From the NCBI RefSeq assembly GCF_008831235.1, contig NZ_WBKF01000002.1, positions 62,001 through 126,000 on the forward strand: 64,000 nucleotides of DNA. Reading direction: 5' to 3'. This DNA comes from Pseudoclavibacter sp. CFCC 11306 (GTDB lineage Bacteria > Actinomycetota > Actinomycetes > Actinomycetales > Microbacteriaceae). Shown here piece by piece: positions 17,111 to 26,656 of this stretch. The notes under the pieces were generated by a model that worked only from the letters and a program-made list of their open reading frames with translations, ran no database searches and had not been told where the DNA came from. Positions within the stretch are counted from its first letter, which is position 1. Each line of letters starts with the position of its first letter. A program made the position numbers and the translations under genes.

Positions 17111-17347
17111 CTCTACGAACCTTCTCTTCCCCCACTCGGCAAGCCTGGGAAAGATGTACTCATGAAGAGCGACGATCATCGTCACCACAGCGATGGTCGA
17201 GCACATTGCAGAAGAGCAGCTCTGCTGCACGTCTGTTTCAGCGCTCACTTGCTGATTCTCAATAAGAGACGCATGCTCTGATCTCATAGTCGCTGTCTCA
17301 ACGGTTCTGAGCGGAGAGGAACACCTCGAGCCGCACACTGACACACC

Positions 17348-17372
17348 AGAATTGTGTCGCCGCAGAATTGTG
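17348..17372. repeat. Direct repeat in the dnaN leader
   Basis: AGAATTGTG occurs at 17348-17356 and 17364-17372, 16 bases apart, about 165 bases before dnaN. It might be part of a promoter (TTGTGT followed by GAAGAT) or a binding site; I cannot decide which. Confidence 0.3.
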
Positions 17373-17534
17373 CGAAGATGGTGGGTGCGCTCACGCGCAT
17401 ACCAGTACCTCTGTGCCTGCGATCGGCGACACGCCGCGCACCAGGCCGAACCGTCGATCGTCTCAGTGACGAGACGTCGCGCGGGTGCAGCGGTATGCGC
17501 TGGCCAAGACAGCAGTTCCGACAGAGAGGCATCC

Positions 17535-18674
17535 GTGAAACTCCAGATCAATCGTGACCTGCTCGCAGAGGCCGTCTCTTTCGCGGTGAAACTGCTGCCT
17601 CAGCGCACAACCCTGCCGATCCTCGGTGGCATTCTTCTCGAAGCACAGGGCGGCGATTTGCATCTGGCCACCTTCGACTATGAGGTCTCATCGCAGACCG
17701 CTGTGGCAGCAGACATCGAGACAGAGGGCAGCGTCCTGGTCAGCGGGCGCCTGCTCGCCGACATCTCGTCGAAGCTTCCCGGCGACGAGGTCACCCTCTC
17801 GCTCGAAGACGGAAAACTGCTCGTCGTCAGCAGCGCAGCACGCTTCGAGCTCTACACCATGCCGCTCGAGGAGTACCCGAGCCTGCCGCAGATCGATCAG
17901 TGGGTCGGCACGGTCGACGCCGAGAAGTTCGCCGACGCGATCGCCCAGGTGGCCGTCGCCGCATCACGCGACGACGTCACCCCGGTCATCACCGGCGTGC
18001 AGATCGAGATCGACGAGAGCGAACTGACGTTCCTGGCCACCGACCGCTACCGCGTCGCCGTGCGCGGCATCGAGTGGAACAACGACGGACAGGCTGAGGG
18101 CAATGCTCTGGTTCCTGCGCGCACGCTGAACGAGGTCGCCAAGACCTTCGCGCATCAGGGCAGCGTCAAAGTCGCTCTGATCAAGAACGACGATCGCGAG
18201 ATCATCGCATTCAGCGCGAACCGACGCACCGTCACGTCGCTGCTGATCAAAGGCAACTACCCGCCCGTTCGCCGACTGTTCCCCGACACCGTCGAGAACT
18301 ACGCCGTGGTCAACACCGCCGAGCTGATCGAGGCCGTGCGCCGCGTCTCGCTGGTGCTCGATCGCGAGAGCCCGCTGCGCTTCACCTTCAACCTCGACGG
18401 CGTCACGCTCGATGCAGCAGGCAACGACCAGGCGCAGGCTCGAGAGCGTGTCGAGGCGTTTCTCACCGGTGACGAGGTCGTCATCTCGATGAAGCCGCAG
18501 TTTCTGATCGACGGGCTGAACTCCACTCGCTGCGAGTTCGCCAAGATGGCCTTCACCAAGACCGACAACCCGCACAAGCCCGGCCCCGTGCTGATCACGG
18601 GCCAGACCAGCAAAGACGGCGAGCAGCCGGGTGCGTTCAAGTACCTGCTGCAGCCGAACCTGCTGCTGCGCTAG
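17535..18674 (+). CDS. dnaN: DNA polymerase III sliding clamp (beta subunit)
   Basis: A 379-residue sliding clamp, which forms a ring dimer around DNA and tethers the replicative polymerase. It has three repeated clamp domains; the start KLQINRDLLAEAVSFAVK and the segment TDRYRVAVRG are typical. The GTG at 17535 is chosen because AGAGAGG lies five bases upstream and the protein then has normal length; an earlier in-frame start would add 61 residues with no family resemblance. It precedes recF by nine bases. Confidence 0.96.
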   Translation: MKLQINRDLLAEAVSFAVKLLPQRTTLPILGGILLEAQGGDLHLATFDYEVSSQTAVAADIETEGSVLVSGRLLADISSKLPGDEVTLSLEDGKLLVVSSAARFELYTMPLEEYPSLPQIDQWVGTVDAEKFADAIAQVAVAASRDDVTPVITGVQIEIDESELTFLATDRYRVAVRGIEWNNDGQAEGNALVPARTLNEVAKTFAHQGSVKVALIKNDDREIIAFSANRRTVTSLLIKGNYPPVRRLFPDTVENYAVVNTAELIEAVRRVSLVLDRESPLRFTFNLDGVTLDAAGNDQAQARERVEAFLTGDEVVISMKPQFLIDGLNSTRCEFAKMAFTKTDNPHKPGPVLITGQTSKDGEQPGAFKYLLQPNLLLR

Positions 18675-18683
18675 CGAGCCGCT

Positions 18684-19895
18684 GTGTACGTGCAGTCGCT
18701 CCAGGTGCACGACTTTCGCAACTACACGCGCGCCGAGCTCACTCTGGGGCCGCAGATCTGGGTCTTCGCCGGCCGAAACGGCCAGGGCAAGACCAATCTC
18801 GTCGAGGCGGTGCGCTATCTTTCGGTGTTCGGCTCGCATCGCGTCTCGAGCAATGCGCCCATGGTGCGTGCCGGCCAGCGCCAGGCCGTGGTGCGTGCGA
18901 CGGTGCTGCACGAAGGCCGTCAGCTGCAGATCGACGCGCAGCTGAATCTCGACGGCCCCAATCGCATCCGCATCAACCGTGCCCCCAAACGCGTCGGCGA
19001 GGCGCAGGGCCAATTCTCGACGGTGCTCTTCGCTCCCGAGGATCTCGCCCTGGTCAAAGGCGGCCCCGAGGTGCGGCGTCGTGCTCTCGACGAGCTCTGT
19101 GTGGGCACCCGCGCCCGTTTCGCCGAGACGCTCGGCGACTATGAGCGTGTGCTGCGACAGCGCAACACCCTGCTGAAATCGGCGCGGTCGGCACGCACCG
19201 CGGCCGCAGGGCTCAACACCCTCGACATCTGGGACGAGCAGCTCGTCGACCTCGGAGCCCAACTGCTGGTGCAGCGTGCCGACCTGGTCGCACGCCTGGC
19301 CGAACCGCTCAACCGCCTCTACGACCTGATCGCCGACACCGACGCCAGAGCCACCGCGCAGCTGGTCACGAACACGGTGGCCGATCGCCCGGGCGACCTC
19401 GAGCATGTGCGCTCCGCGTTCGCCGACCGCCTGCGTGCCGCTCGCGACATCGACCTCGACCGCGGCGTCACCACGGTCGGGCCGCACCGCGACGACCTGC
19501 TGCTGTCGATCAACGATCTGCCTGCCCGCGAGTATGCGAGTCACGGCGAGAGCTGGTCGCTCGCGCTCGCTCTGCGGCTCGCCGGGGCCGAGGCGCTGCG
19601 CCTGGCCTCCCCCGCAGGTGACCCCGTGCTCATTCTCGACGACGTGTTCGCCGAGCTCGACAGCGCCCGCCGCAGCCGACTCATCGAGCTGGCTGCGGGC
19701 TACGAGCAGGTGCTGATCACCGCCGCGGTGCTTGACGATGTGCCGAGCTTCGGCGATCGTGAGACGAGAACGGTGCACGTGGCTCATGGCGAGCTGACCG
19801 GCGACGGGGTCGTCTACGGAAACGTCGAGGTCGCGACTGCGGACGACGTGCACCCAAACGCAGAGCGAGGTGACGATGGCCGAGATTCGCGATGA
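18684..19895 (+). CDS. recF: DNA replication and repair protein RecF
   Basis: A 403-residue SMC-like ATPase of the RecFOR pathway that helps load RecA at single-strand gaps. Walker A is GRNGQGKTNLVEAV near residue 33; the family opening LQVHDFRNYTRAEL, the signature region with LRLAGAEALRL, and the Walker B LILDDVFAELD are present. The start is a GTG at 18684. Its last 20 bases overlap the next gene. Confidence 0.95.
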   Translation: MYVQSLQVHDFRNYTRAELTLGPQIWVFAGRNGQGKTNLVEAVRYLSVFGSHRVSSNAPMVRAGQRQAVVRATVLHEGRQLQIDAQLNLDGPNRIRINRAPKRVGEAQGQFSTVLFAPEDLALVKGGPEVRRRALDELCVGTRARFAETLGDYERVLRQRNTLLKSARSARTAAAGLNTLDIWDEQLVDLGAQLLVQRADLVARLAEPLNRLYDLIADTDARATAQLVTNTVADRPGDLEHVRSAFADRLRAARDIDLDRGVTTVGPHRDDLLLSINDLPAREYASHGESWSLALALRLAGAEALRLASPAGDPVLILDDVFAELDSARRSRLIELAAGYEQVLITAAVLDDVPSFGDRETRTVHVAHGELTGDGVVYGNVEVATADDVHPNAERGDDGRDSR

Positions 19896-20355
19896 GGCAT
19901 CCCTCGTCTATCTGCGCATGCGCCGCATCTTCGCCCGCCGCGGTGCCCGCCCGGGCACCCGGAACCTTCGCGGCGACGGGTCGGACGAGCCCTTCGCGGC
20001 CGGCCGCGACTTTCGCGGCATCGGCCAGGTGCTCGGGCGGCTCGCCCAGGATCGAGGCTGGGAGCCGACGCTCGAGAAGGCGCGGCTGGCGAGCGAATGG
20101 CACACCATCGTGGGCGAGGACGTCGCGCAGCGCACCAGCGCGCGGCTGAACGGAACCGTGGTCGAGGTGCGCTGCGAGTCGACGTCGTGGGCGGCCAGTC
20201 TGCGGCTGATGAAGAGCCGTCTGATCGGCCGCATCGCCGAGCTGCTGCCCGAGGTCGAGGTCACCGACATGCGATTCATCGGGCCGGATGCGCCCTCGTG
20301 GAAGCGAGGCATCCGCTCGGTGAACGGGCGCGGGCCGCGCGACACCTACGGATGA
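19876..20355 (+). CDS. dciA: DciA-like protein (DUF721)
   Basis: A 159-residue DUF721 protein. In mycobacteria the homologue at the same position (between recF and gyrB) is DciA, which works with the replicative helicase DnaB. The conserved core includes WHTIVGEDVAQRTSARLNGTVVEVRCESTSWAA followed by a basic amphipathic helix (positions about 75-120); the N-terminus is Arg-rich. The ATG at 19876 has GCGAGG five bases upstream and lies inside the recF end. The DUF721 assignment is firm; the helicase role is by homology. Confidence 0.85.
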   Translation: MAEIRDEASLVYLRMRRIFARRGARPGTRNLRGDGSDEPFAAGRDFRGIGQVLGRLAQDRGWEPTLEKARLASEWHTIVGEDVAQRTSARLNGTVVEVRCESTSWAASLRLMKSRLIGRIAELLPEVEVTDMRFIGPDAPSWKRGIRSVNGRGPRDTYG

Positions 20356-20503
20356 CTCTCTGCCCGCCTGTTCGCGGTGGGGTACGGCCGCGGATCGTAC
20401 GAGCGGTGTCTGAACGCGAACCCCTTGATCTGGCGTGGGTCTGTACGCGGAGGACTGGTCATTCGCTCTGAGGCGGCAATACGGCCCGTTGAGACGGATT
20501 CTT

Positions 20504-20511
20504 GATAGAAT
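20504..20511 (+). promoter_or_regulatory. Candidate gyrB promoter (extended -10)
   Basis: TGATAGAAT (20503-20511) is a TGN-extended -10 element about 70 bases before the gyrB ATG, in the 226-base gap after dciA. No good -35 lies at the right distance; TTGAGA at 20489 is too close. Confidence 0.45.
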
Positions 20512-20581
20512 GGGTGAGTTGAGCTGTGACGATTCTGCGTCAGAGTCGGTCACACCACAGAACCAGGAGCACCACGTCGCG

Positions 20582-22528
20582 ATGACTCAAGAGCCGCATT
20601 CCTACGATGCCAGTGACATCACCGTTCTCGAAGGCCTGGAGGCGGTTCGCAAGCGCCCCGGCATGTACATCGGATCGACCGGCCCGCGCGGGCTGCACCA
20701 TCTGGTGTACGAAGTCGTCGACAACGGCGTCGATGAGGCCCTCGCCGGTTTCGCGACGCACATCGAGGTGACGCTGCTGCCCGACAACGGTGTGCGGGTG
20801 GTCGACAACGGACGCGGCATTCCGGTCGCCGAGCACCCCACTGAGCACAAGTCGACCGTCGAAGTGGTCATGACGGTGCTGCATGCGGGCGGCAAGTTCG
20901 GCGGCGGCGGCTATGCGGTCTCTGGCGGTCTGCACGGCGTGGGCATCTCGGTCGTCAACGCGCTGTCGGTCAGAGTCGAGACCGTCGTCAAACGCGACGG
21001 CTACGTGTGGCGTCAGTCGTTCCGCGACGGCGGGCAGCCGGTCGCCGCACTTGAGCGTGGCGAGGCCACCACAGAGACCGGCACGTCACAGACGTTCTGG
21101 GCCGATCCCGAGATCTTCGAGACCGTGGTCTACGACTTCGAGACCCTGCGGCAGCGCTTTCAGCAGATGGCCTTTCTGAACAAGGGACTGACCATCACCC
21201 TCACCGACCTGCGCGGCGAAGAGCCGGTCGAGGTCAAGTACCACTACGAACACGGTCTGGTCGACTACGTCGAGTTTCTGAACTCGAGCAAGAAGGCCGA
21301 GGTCATCAACGACCCGATCATCGACTTCGAGGCCGAAGACACCGAGAAGCGTCTGTCGCTCGAGGTGGCCATGCAGTGGACGACCGCGTACACCGAGAGC
21401 GTGCACACCTACGCCAACACGATCAACACCTATGAGGGCGGCACGCACGAAGAGGGCTTCCGCGCCGCGCTCACCACGCTGATCAACAAGTACGGGCGTG
21501 AGAAGGGCATCCTCAAAGACAAAGACGAGAACCTCTCGGGCGACGACGTGCGAGAGGGACTCACCGCCGTCGTCTCGATCAAGCTCGGCGAGCCGCAGTT
21601 CGAGGGTCAGACCAAGACCAAGCTCGGCAACACCGAGGCCAAGGCGTTCGTGCAGAAGGTCACCGGAGAGCAGCTCGCCGACTGGTTCGACCGCAACCCG
21701 CAGCAGGCCAAAGACATCGTGCGCAAAGGCATGCAGGCCTCGCAGGCACGTCTCGCCGCACGCAAGGCCCGTGAGGCCACCCGGCGCAAGAGCGTGCTCG
21801 AGTCGGGCGGCATGCCCGGCAAGCTCAAAGACTGCTCGTCGAAGAACGCTGAGATCTGCGAGATCTTCCTCGTCGAGGGTGACTCGGCAGGCGGCTCTGC
21901 GGTGCAGGGCCGAAACCCCGAGACTCAGGCGATTCTGCCGCTGCGAGGCAAGATCCTCAACGTCGAGAAGGCGCGTCTTGACCGCGCACTGCAGAACAAC
22001 GAGATCCAGGCCATGATCACGGCGTTCGGCGCCGGCATCGGCGAGGAGTTCAACTACGACAAGCTGCGCTACCACAAGATCGTGCTGATGAGCGACGCCG
22101 ACGTCGACGGTGCACACATCGCGACGCTGCTGCTCACGTTCTTCTTCCGCTATATGCGGCCGCTGATCGAGCAGGGCCACGTCTTTCTCGCCCAGCCTCC
22201 GCTGTATCGACTCAAATGGAGCGATCGCGAGCATGAGTTCGCCTACTCCGACGAAGAGCGTGACGAACTGCTCGCCGAGGGCAAGGGCGCGGGTCACCGT
22301 CTGCCGAAAGACTCCGGCATCCAGCGGTACAAAGGCCTCGGCGAGATGAACTACGAAGAGCTCTGGGAGACCACCATGAACCCCGAGTCGCGCACGCTGC
22401 TGCAGGTGCAGCTCGAAGACGCGGCCCAGGCCGACGAGGTGTTCTCGGTGCTGATGGGTGAAGACGTCGACTCACGACGCACCTTCATCCAGACCAACGC
22501 GAAAGACGTGCGATTCCTGGACATCTGA
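20582..22528 (+). CDS. gyrB: DNA gyrase subunit B
   Basis: A 648-residue ATPase subunit of gyrase, which with GyrA introduces negative supercoils. The GHKL ATPase part starts with [24 protein letters not shown] and has the ATP-lid segments; the Toprim metal-binding EGDSAGG is at residues 432-438 and the second acidic cluster reads [11 protein letters not shown]. The ATG at 20582 gives the family start; the longer upstream frame overlaps the promoter. CAGGAG lies 12 bases upstream, a rather long spacing. It is followed after 81 bases by gyrA. Confidence 0.96.
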   Translation: MTQEPHSYDASDITVLEGLEAVRKRPGMYIGSTGPRGLHHLVYEVVDNGVDEALAGFATHIEVTLLPDNGVRVVDNGRGIPVAEHPTEHKSTVEVVMTVLHAGGKFGGGGYAVSGGLHGVGISVVNALSVRVETVVKRDGYVWRQSFRDGGQPVAALERGEATTETGTSQTFWADPEIFETVVYDFETLRQRFQQMAFLNKGLTITLTDLRGEEPVEVKYHYEHGLVDYVEFLNSSKKAEVINDPIIDFEAEDTEKRLSLEVAMQWTTAYTESVHTYANTINTYEGGTHEEGFRAALTTLINKYGREKGILKDKDENLSGDDVREGLTAVVSIKLGEPQFEGQTKTKLGNTEAKAFVQKVTGEQLADWFDRNPQQAKDIVRKGMQASQARLAARKAREATRRKSVLESGGMPGKLKDCSSKNAEICEIFLVEGDSAGGSAVQGRNPETQAILPLRGKILNVEKARLDRALQNNEIQAMITAFGAGIGEEFNYDKLRYHKIVLMSDADVDGAHIATLLLTFFFRYMRPLIEQGHVFLAQPPLYRLKWSDREHEFAYSDEERDELLAEGKGAGHRLPKDSGIQRYKGLGEMNYEELWETTMNPESRTLLQVQLEDAAQADEVFSVLMGEDVDSRRTFIQTNAKDVRFLDI

Positions 22529-22609
22529 CGGCCGTGACGCGCTCAGGCGCGTGACCCCAGCATCCGCATCGCACACTCGAATCGCACAGACGAAAGAGAC
22601 AAGCAGAAC

Positions 22610-25276
22610 ATGGCAGACGACACACAGGGCCCCGAGAACCCGGGCACCGACGACCAGAGCACCGGCGTGACGCCGAACTCGGGCGTCTCGTTCGGCAGCG
22701 CAGGCAGCACCCACAACCACGGGCACATCTCGCAGGTCGACCTCAACGTCGAGATGCAGAAGTCATACCTCGACTATGCGATGAGCGTCATCGTGGGGCG
22801 TGCGCTGCCCGACGTGCGCGACGGTCTGAAGCCGGTGCACCGCCGTGTCATCTACGGCATGTTCGACGGCGGCTACCGACCTGACAAGGCCTTCTCGAAG
22901 TGCTCGCGTGTGGTCGGCGAGGTCATGGGCCAGTACCACCCGCACGGCGACTCGGCGATCTACGACACCCTCGTACGTCTGGTGCAGCCGTGGAGCCTGC
23001 GCTATCCGCTCGCGCTCGGCCAGGGCAACTTCGGCTCGCCGGGCAACGATCCCGCCGCCGCGCCGCGATACACCGAGACGAAGATGGCGCCGCTCGCGCT
23101 CGAGCTGGTGCGCGACATCGACGAAGACACGGTCGACTTCCAGGACAACTACGACGGCAAGACGCAGGAGCCGGTCGTGCTGCCCAGCCGGTTCCCGAAC
23201 CTGTTGGTCAACGGCTCGGTGGGCATCGCGGTCGGCATGGCCACGAACATTCCGCCGCACAACCTGCGTGAGGTCGCCGAAGGCGTGCAGTGGTCGCTCG
23301 AGCATCCGGATGCGTCGCGCCAAGAGCTGCAGGACGCCCTGATTCAGCGCATCAAGGGCCCGGACTTCCCCACCGGCGCGCTGGTGCTGGGTCGCAAAGG
23401 CATCGAGCAGGCCTACCGAACCGGTCGCGGGTCGATCACGATGCGCGCTGTGGTGAACATCGAAGAGATCCACAACCGCACCTGTCTCGTGATCACCGAG
23501 CTGCCGTACCAGGTGAACCCCGACAACCTGGCGATCAAGATCGCCGAGCTTGTGAAAGACGGACGCGTCTCGGGCATCGCCGACATCCGCGACGAGACCT
23601 CGGGCCGCACCGGCCAGCGCCTGGTGATCGTGCTCAAGCGCGACGCGGTGGCCAAGGTCGTGCTGAACAACCTGTACAAGCACACGCAGCTGCAGGACAA
23701 CTTCGGCGCGAACATGATCGCACTGGTCGACGGGGTGCCGCGCACCCTCTCGATCGACCAGTTCATCAGCCTGTGGATCACGCACCAGATCGAGGTCATC
23801 GTTCGGCGCACCAAGTTCCGTCTGCGCAAGGCCGAGGAACGCGCACACATCTTGGAGGGCTACCTCAAGGCCCTCGATGCGCTCGACGAGGTCATCGCCC
23901 TGATTCGCGCATCCGCCACCGTCGAAGACGCCCGCGAAGGCCTGAAGAAGCTGCTGGGCATCGACGACCTGCAGGCGCGCGCCATTCTGAACATGCAGCT
24001 GCGTCAGCTCGCAGCGCTCGAGCGGCAGAAGATCACCGACGAGTACAACGAGCTGCAGGCCAAGATCGCCGAGTACAACGCGATTCTGGCCAGCGAGGCG
24101 CGCCAGCGCGAGATCGTCGGCGAGGAACTCGGCGAGATCGTCGCCAAGTACGGCGACGACCGCCGCACCGCGATCCAGCTCGGCTTCGACGGCGACATGT
24201 CGATGGAGGATCTGATTCCCGAAGAAGAGGTCGTCGTCACGATGACTCGCGGCGGGTACATTAAGCGCACCCGCTCGGACAACTACCGTTCGCAGCACCG
24301 CGGCGGCAAGGGCATCAAGGGCGCGCAGCTGCGGGCCGACGACATCGTCGACCACCTGTTCGTGACCACGACGCACCACTGGCTGCTCTTCTTCACCGAC
24401 GCCGGCCGGGTCTACCGCGCGAAGGCGTACGAAGTGCCCGAGGCCGGCCGCGACTCGAAGGGGCAGCACGTCGCGAACCTGCTCGCCCTGAACCCCGATG
24501 AGACGGTCACGCAGGTGCTTGACATCTCGGGCTACGACCAGGCGCAGTACTTGGTGCTCGCGACGCGCAACGGTCTGGTCAAGAAGACCCGGCTCGAGGC
24601 CTACGACTCACCGCGTTCGGCTGGCCTCATCGCCGTGAACCTGCGTGACGACGACCAGCTCGTCTCGGCGCTGCTGGTGAACGACGACGACGAGATCCTG
24701 CTTGTGTCGCGCAAGGGCCTGAGCCTGCGCTTCGTCGCAGACAACGACACGCTGCGCCCGATGGGCCGCGACACCTCGGGTGTGAAGGGCATCACTTTCC
24801 GGGCGGGCGACTCGCTGCTGTCGGCGTCGGTGATTCCGGCCGATGCGGATGCTGCGGAGCAGTTCGTCTTCGTGGTCACCGAGGGCGGGTATGCCAAGCG
24901 CACAGCGGTCGACCAGTATCGCGTGCAGGGTCGAGGCGGCAAGGGCATCAAGGTGGCCAAGCTGAACGATGACCGCGGCGATCTCGCCGGAGCGCTGATC
25001 GTCTGCGAGAACGACGAAGTGCTCGTGGTGCTCGCGGGTGGCAAGGTGATTCGCTCGTCGGTCGCGGAGGTGCCGGCCAAGGGACGCGATACGATGGGTG
25101 TCGTCTTCGTGCGCGCCGACGGAAAAGACCATGTGATCTCGGTCGCGCGCAACGAAGAGCACAGCCTCGATGAGGCTGAGGCCGTGGCTGATGCCGAAGC
25201 GGGTGCCGAGGCAGCCGCAGCGGTCGAGCCGTCAACTGAAGACACTGATCAGCCCGCTGTGGCTGAAGAGCAGTGA
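22610..25276 (+). CDS. gyrA: DNA gyrase subunit A
   Basis: An 888-residue DNA-cutting subunit. The catalytic tyrosine is Y154 in [11 protein letters not shown]; the quinolone-determining segment [10 protein letters not shown] carries Ser115 and Asp119, equivalent to E. coli Ser83 and Asp87, so it looks susceptible-type at these positions. The C-terminal beta-pinwheel contains [10 protein letters not shown] (GyrA-box like) and a second GRGGKGIKV repeat. It has an extra N-terminal leader of about 40 polar residues and an acidic Ala/Glu tail of about 35 residues. The DUF3566 gene follows. Confidence 0.96.
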   Translation: MADDTQGPENPGTDDQSTGVTPNSGVSFGSAGSTHNHGHISQVDLNVEMQKSYLDYAMSVIVGRALPDVRDGLKPVHRRVIYGMFDGGYRPDKAFSKCSRVVGEVMGQYHPHGDSAIYDTLVRLVQPWSLRYPLALGQGNFGSPGNDPAAAPRYTETKMAPLALELVRDIDEDTVDFQDNYDGKTQEPVVLPSRFPNLLVNGSVGIAVGMATNIPPHNLREVAEGVQWSLEHPDASRQELQDALIQRIKGPDFPTGALVLGRKGIEQAYRTGRGSITMRAVVNIEEIHNRTCLVITELPYQVNPDNLAIKIAELVKDGRVSGIADIRDETSGRTGQRLVIVLKRDAVAKVVLNNLYKHTQLQDNFGANMIALVDGVPRTLSIDQFISLWITHQIEVIVRRTKFRLRKAEERAHILEGYLKALDALDEVIALIRASATVEDAREGLKKLLGIDDLQARAILNMQLRQLAALERQKITDEYNELQAKIAEYNAILASEARQREIVGEELGEIVAKYGDDRRTAIQLGFDGDMSMEDLIPEEEVVVTMTRGGYIKRTRSDNYRSQHRGGKGIKGAQLRADDIVDHLFVTTTHHWLLFFTDAGRVYRAKAYEVPEAGRDSKGQHVANLLALNPDETVTQVLDISGYDQAQYLVLATRNGLVKKTRLEAYDSPRSAGLIAVNLRDDDQLVSALLVNDDDEILLVSRKGLSLRFVADNDTLRPMGRDTSGVKGITFRAGDSLLSASVIPADADAAEQFVFVVTEGGYAKRTAVDQYRVQGRGGKGIKVAKLNDDRGDLAGALIVCENDEVLVVLAGGKVIRSSVAEVPAKGRDTMGVVFVRADGKDHVISVARNEEHSLDEAEAVADAEAGAEAAAAVEPSTEDTDQPAVAEEQ

Positions 25277-25290
25277 GAGGAACCCACAAT

Positions 25291-25698
25291 ATGAACATGA
25301 CTCCCCCGCCGGTGGGTGGCTCTGGCGCGAAGGCCTCACGTCGTCTGGTGCACCTGCGCCTCTCTGGTATCAACGCCTGGTCGGCGCTGAAGGTGTCGTT
25401 TCTGCTCAGTCTGGCGCTGATGATCGTCGAACTGGTCTGCTCGTTCGTGCTGTGGCTCTTCGTGGCTCAGCTGGGCATGTTCCAGCCGATCAACGACCTG
25501 CTCTCGACGACGACGAGTGACGGTTCTGAGAACGTCGCGCGCATCTTCAGCTTCGGTCGCGTTCTGGGTCTGACTCTGCTGGCCGGCGTCGTGACCGTGA
25601 TCTTCGGCACGCTTGGCGGTGGGCTGATGGCCGTGATCTACAACGCGGTGGCGCGCATCGTGGGCGGCGTGAAGCTCACGTTCAGCAACGTCAAGTAG
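25291..25698 (+). CDS. DUF3566 membrane protein downstream of gyrA
   Basis: A 135-residue protein of the DUF3566 family, which sits after gyrA throughout Actinobacteria (as Rv0007 does in M. tuberculosis). The function is not known. Two strongly hydrophobic segments are visible (about residues 35-60 and 93-118); between them is a polar loop containing DLLSTTTSDGSENV. The ATG at 25291 has GAGAGGA nine bases upstream, overlapping the gyrA stop region; the gap is 14 bases, so it is co-transcribed with gyrA. Confidence 0.85.
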   Translation: MNMTPPPVGGSGAKASRRLVHLRLSGINAWSALKVSFLLSLALMIVELVCSFVLWLFVAQLGMFQPINDLLSTTTSDGSENVARIFSFGRVLGLTLLAGVVTVIFGTLGGGLMAVIYNAVARIVGGVKLTFSNVK

Positions 25699-25735
25699 CG
25701 ATCTCACGGGTCGGGATGCCCGCGTGCATCTCGAC

Positions 25736-25765
25736 TTGTGCGCAGCGCCGGTTATACGTTAAGCT
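25736..25765 (+). promoter_or_regulatory. Candidate tRNA-Ile promoter
   Basis: TTGTGC (25736-25741) and TAAGCT (25760-25765) are 18 bases apart, ending 18 bases before the mature tRNA-Ile. TATACG at 25753 is an alternative -10. Confidence 0.45.
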
Positions 25766-25783
25766 TTTCTGGTGCTGTGCATT

Positions 25784-25860
25784 GGGCCTATAGCTCAGGT
25801 GGTTAGAGCGCTTCGCTGATAACGAAGAGGTCCCTGGTTCAAGTCCAGGTAGGCCCACCA
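25784..25860 (+). tRNA. tRNA-Ile (GAT)
   Basis: 77 bases including an encoded CCA. The acceptor stem GGGCCTA pairs with TAGGCCC; the anticodon stem CTTCG/CGAAG encloses a loop with GAT; the T-loop reads TTCAAGT. All four stems fold. tRNA-Ile and tRNA-Ala downstream of gyrA are the usual actinobacterial order. Confidence 0.97.
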
Positions 25861-25940
25861 ATGCGCACTCTGGTGAATCTCGTCGTGGTTGCAGACTTGC
25901 CGTAGTCTCAGGCTCGTGCAGAATCATAAGGCGAGCACGC

Positions 25941-26013
25941 GGGGCCTTAGCTCAATTGGTAGAGCGCCTGCTTTGCAAGCAGGAGGTCGCGGGTTCGATT
26001 CCCGCAGGCTCCA
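25941..26013 (+). tRNA. tRNA-Ala (TGC)
   Basis: 73 bases without encoded CCA. The acceptor stem GGGGCCT pairs with AGGCTCC (one G-U); the anticodon stem CCTGC/GCAGG surrounds TGC; the T-loop is TTCGATT. It lies 80 bases after tRNA-Ile and is followed by a terminator. Confidence 0.97.
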
Positions 26014-26027
26014 CAACAGTCGTCGAG

Positions 26028-26060
26028 AAAGCCCCGGTTCGCGAAGAGTCGGGGCTTTCT
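26028..26060 (+). terminator. Terminator after tRNA-Ala
   Basis: AAAGCCCCG (26028-26036) pairs with CGGGGCTTT (26050-26058) around a 13-base loop and is followed by CTT, a standard intrinsic terminator for the tRNA pair. Confidence 0.85.
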
Positions 26061-26062
26061 TC

Positions 26063-26656
26063 GTGGGCGCTGGTAATCGCAGATCCATCTCGATGACTTC
26101 GATTGCTGCTGGCTCGTGATGTGGCCATTCCCCGCGCCCTTCCTGTGCGGCGACTATCGTCGCGATACGCGGCCTATGCCACGGATTGTGACGTATGCGG
26201 CTGCCAGCGGCTGCGGTTGAGCCCACTTGTGCAGAAGCTTCTCTCTTGATGTGCGGCTCTCTATGGGTCACACTGTCGATGGCTCGCAGTCGGCCTCCGT
26301 GGAGGCAAACTGGACTCATGTCTGCTTCGTGCGGTCGAGATGGGCCGTCTTGTGCTACGGACGAGGTGAGTCTCCGCAGGCTCCTTCTGCGCGTGGACTC
26401 CTCGTCGCGTCAACGGGCTTCAGCTACTGATCGCACCGATGTGATGTCGAGGAGCGAGCGTGACGATCAGGCTGCTGGCCATGATGTCGTCGACCAGGCC
26501 CAGCGGATCGGTGCGGCGCCTCAATCGTTCGCTCCCCCGTCGGCCACGTTGCCCAAGCTGTGTCGCAGAGAGCCGACTCCTCGGCCGTGCAGGCGGCTCC
26601 TGAGTCTCCTGAGCATGACTGCGCCCGGGCGGGAGTCTTCGTTCGTCGCCGGACGA
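26063..26656. other. Gene-poor stretch between tRNA-Ala and the osmoprotectant operon
   Basis: About 600 bases with no reading frame that has both a plausible start and recognisable protein features. Short frames on both strands look random and Ser/Arg-rich. The 11-base tRNA-Ala 3' motif CCGCAGGCTCC (26002-26012) recurs at 26374-26384. The last part serves as the downstream region of the reverse-strand opu operon; I see no clear terminator for it. Confidence 0.5.

Noticed and set aside
16526-17281. Open frame within oriC
   Set aside because: It spans the DnaA boxes and encodes no known motif; origin function explains the sequence.
17964-19853. Long open frame on the reverse strand across dnaN and recF
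   Set aside because: It is antisense to two certain genes; long antisense frames arise from the GC-rich third positions. The translated sequence is His/Arg/Gly/Val-rich with no motif.
20435-20582. Longer N-terminus for GyrB
   Set aside because: The extra 49 codons overlap a -10 element and do not resemble GyrB; the ATG at 20582 gives the family start.
21086-24469. Reverse-strand frames opposite gyrB and gyrA
   Set aside because: No ribosome-binding site or recognisable family; shadows of the gyrase genes.
26410-26520. Possible remnant of a DUF1232-like gene (reverse strand, DPLGLVDDIM)
   Set aside because: Only about ten residues resemble the family; surrounding frames are broken, too little to call a pseudogene.
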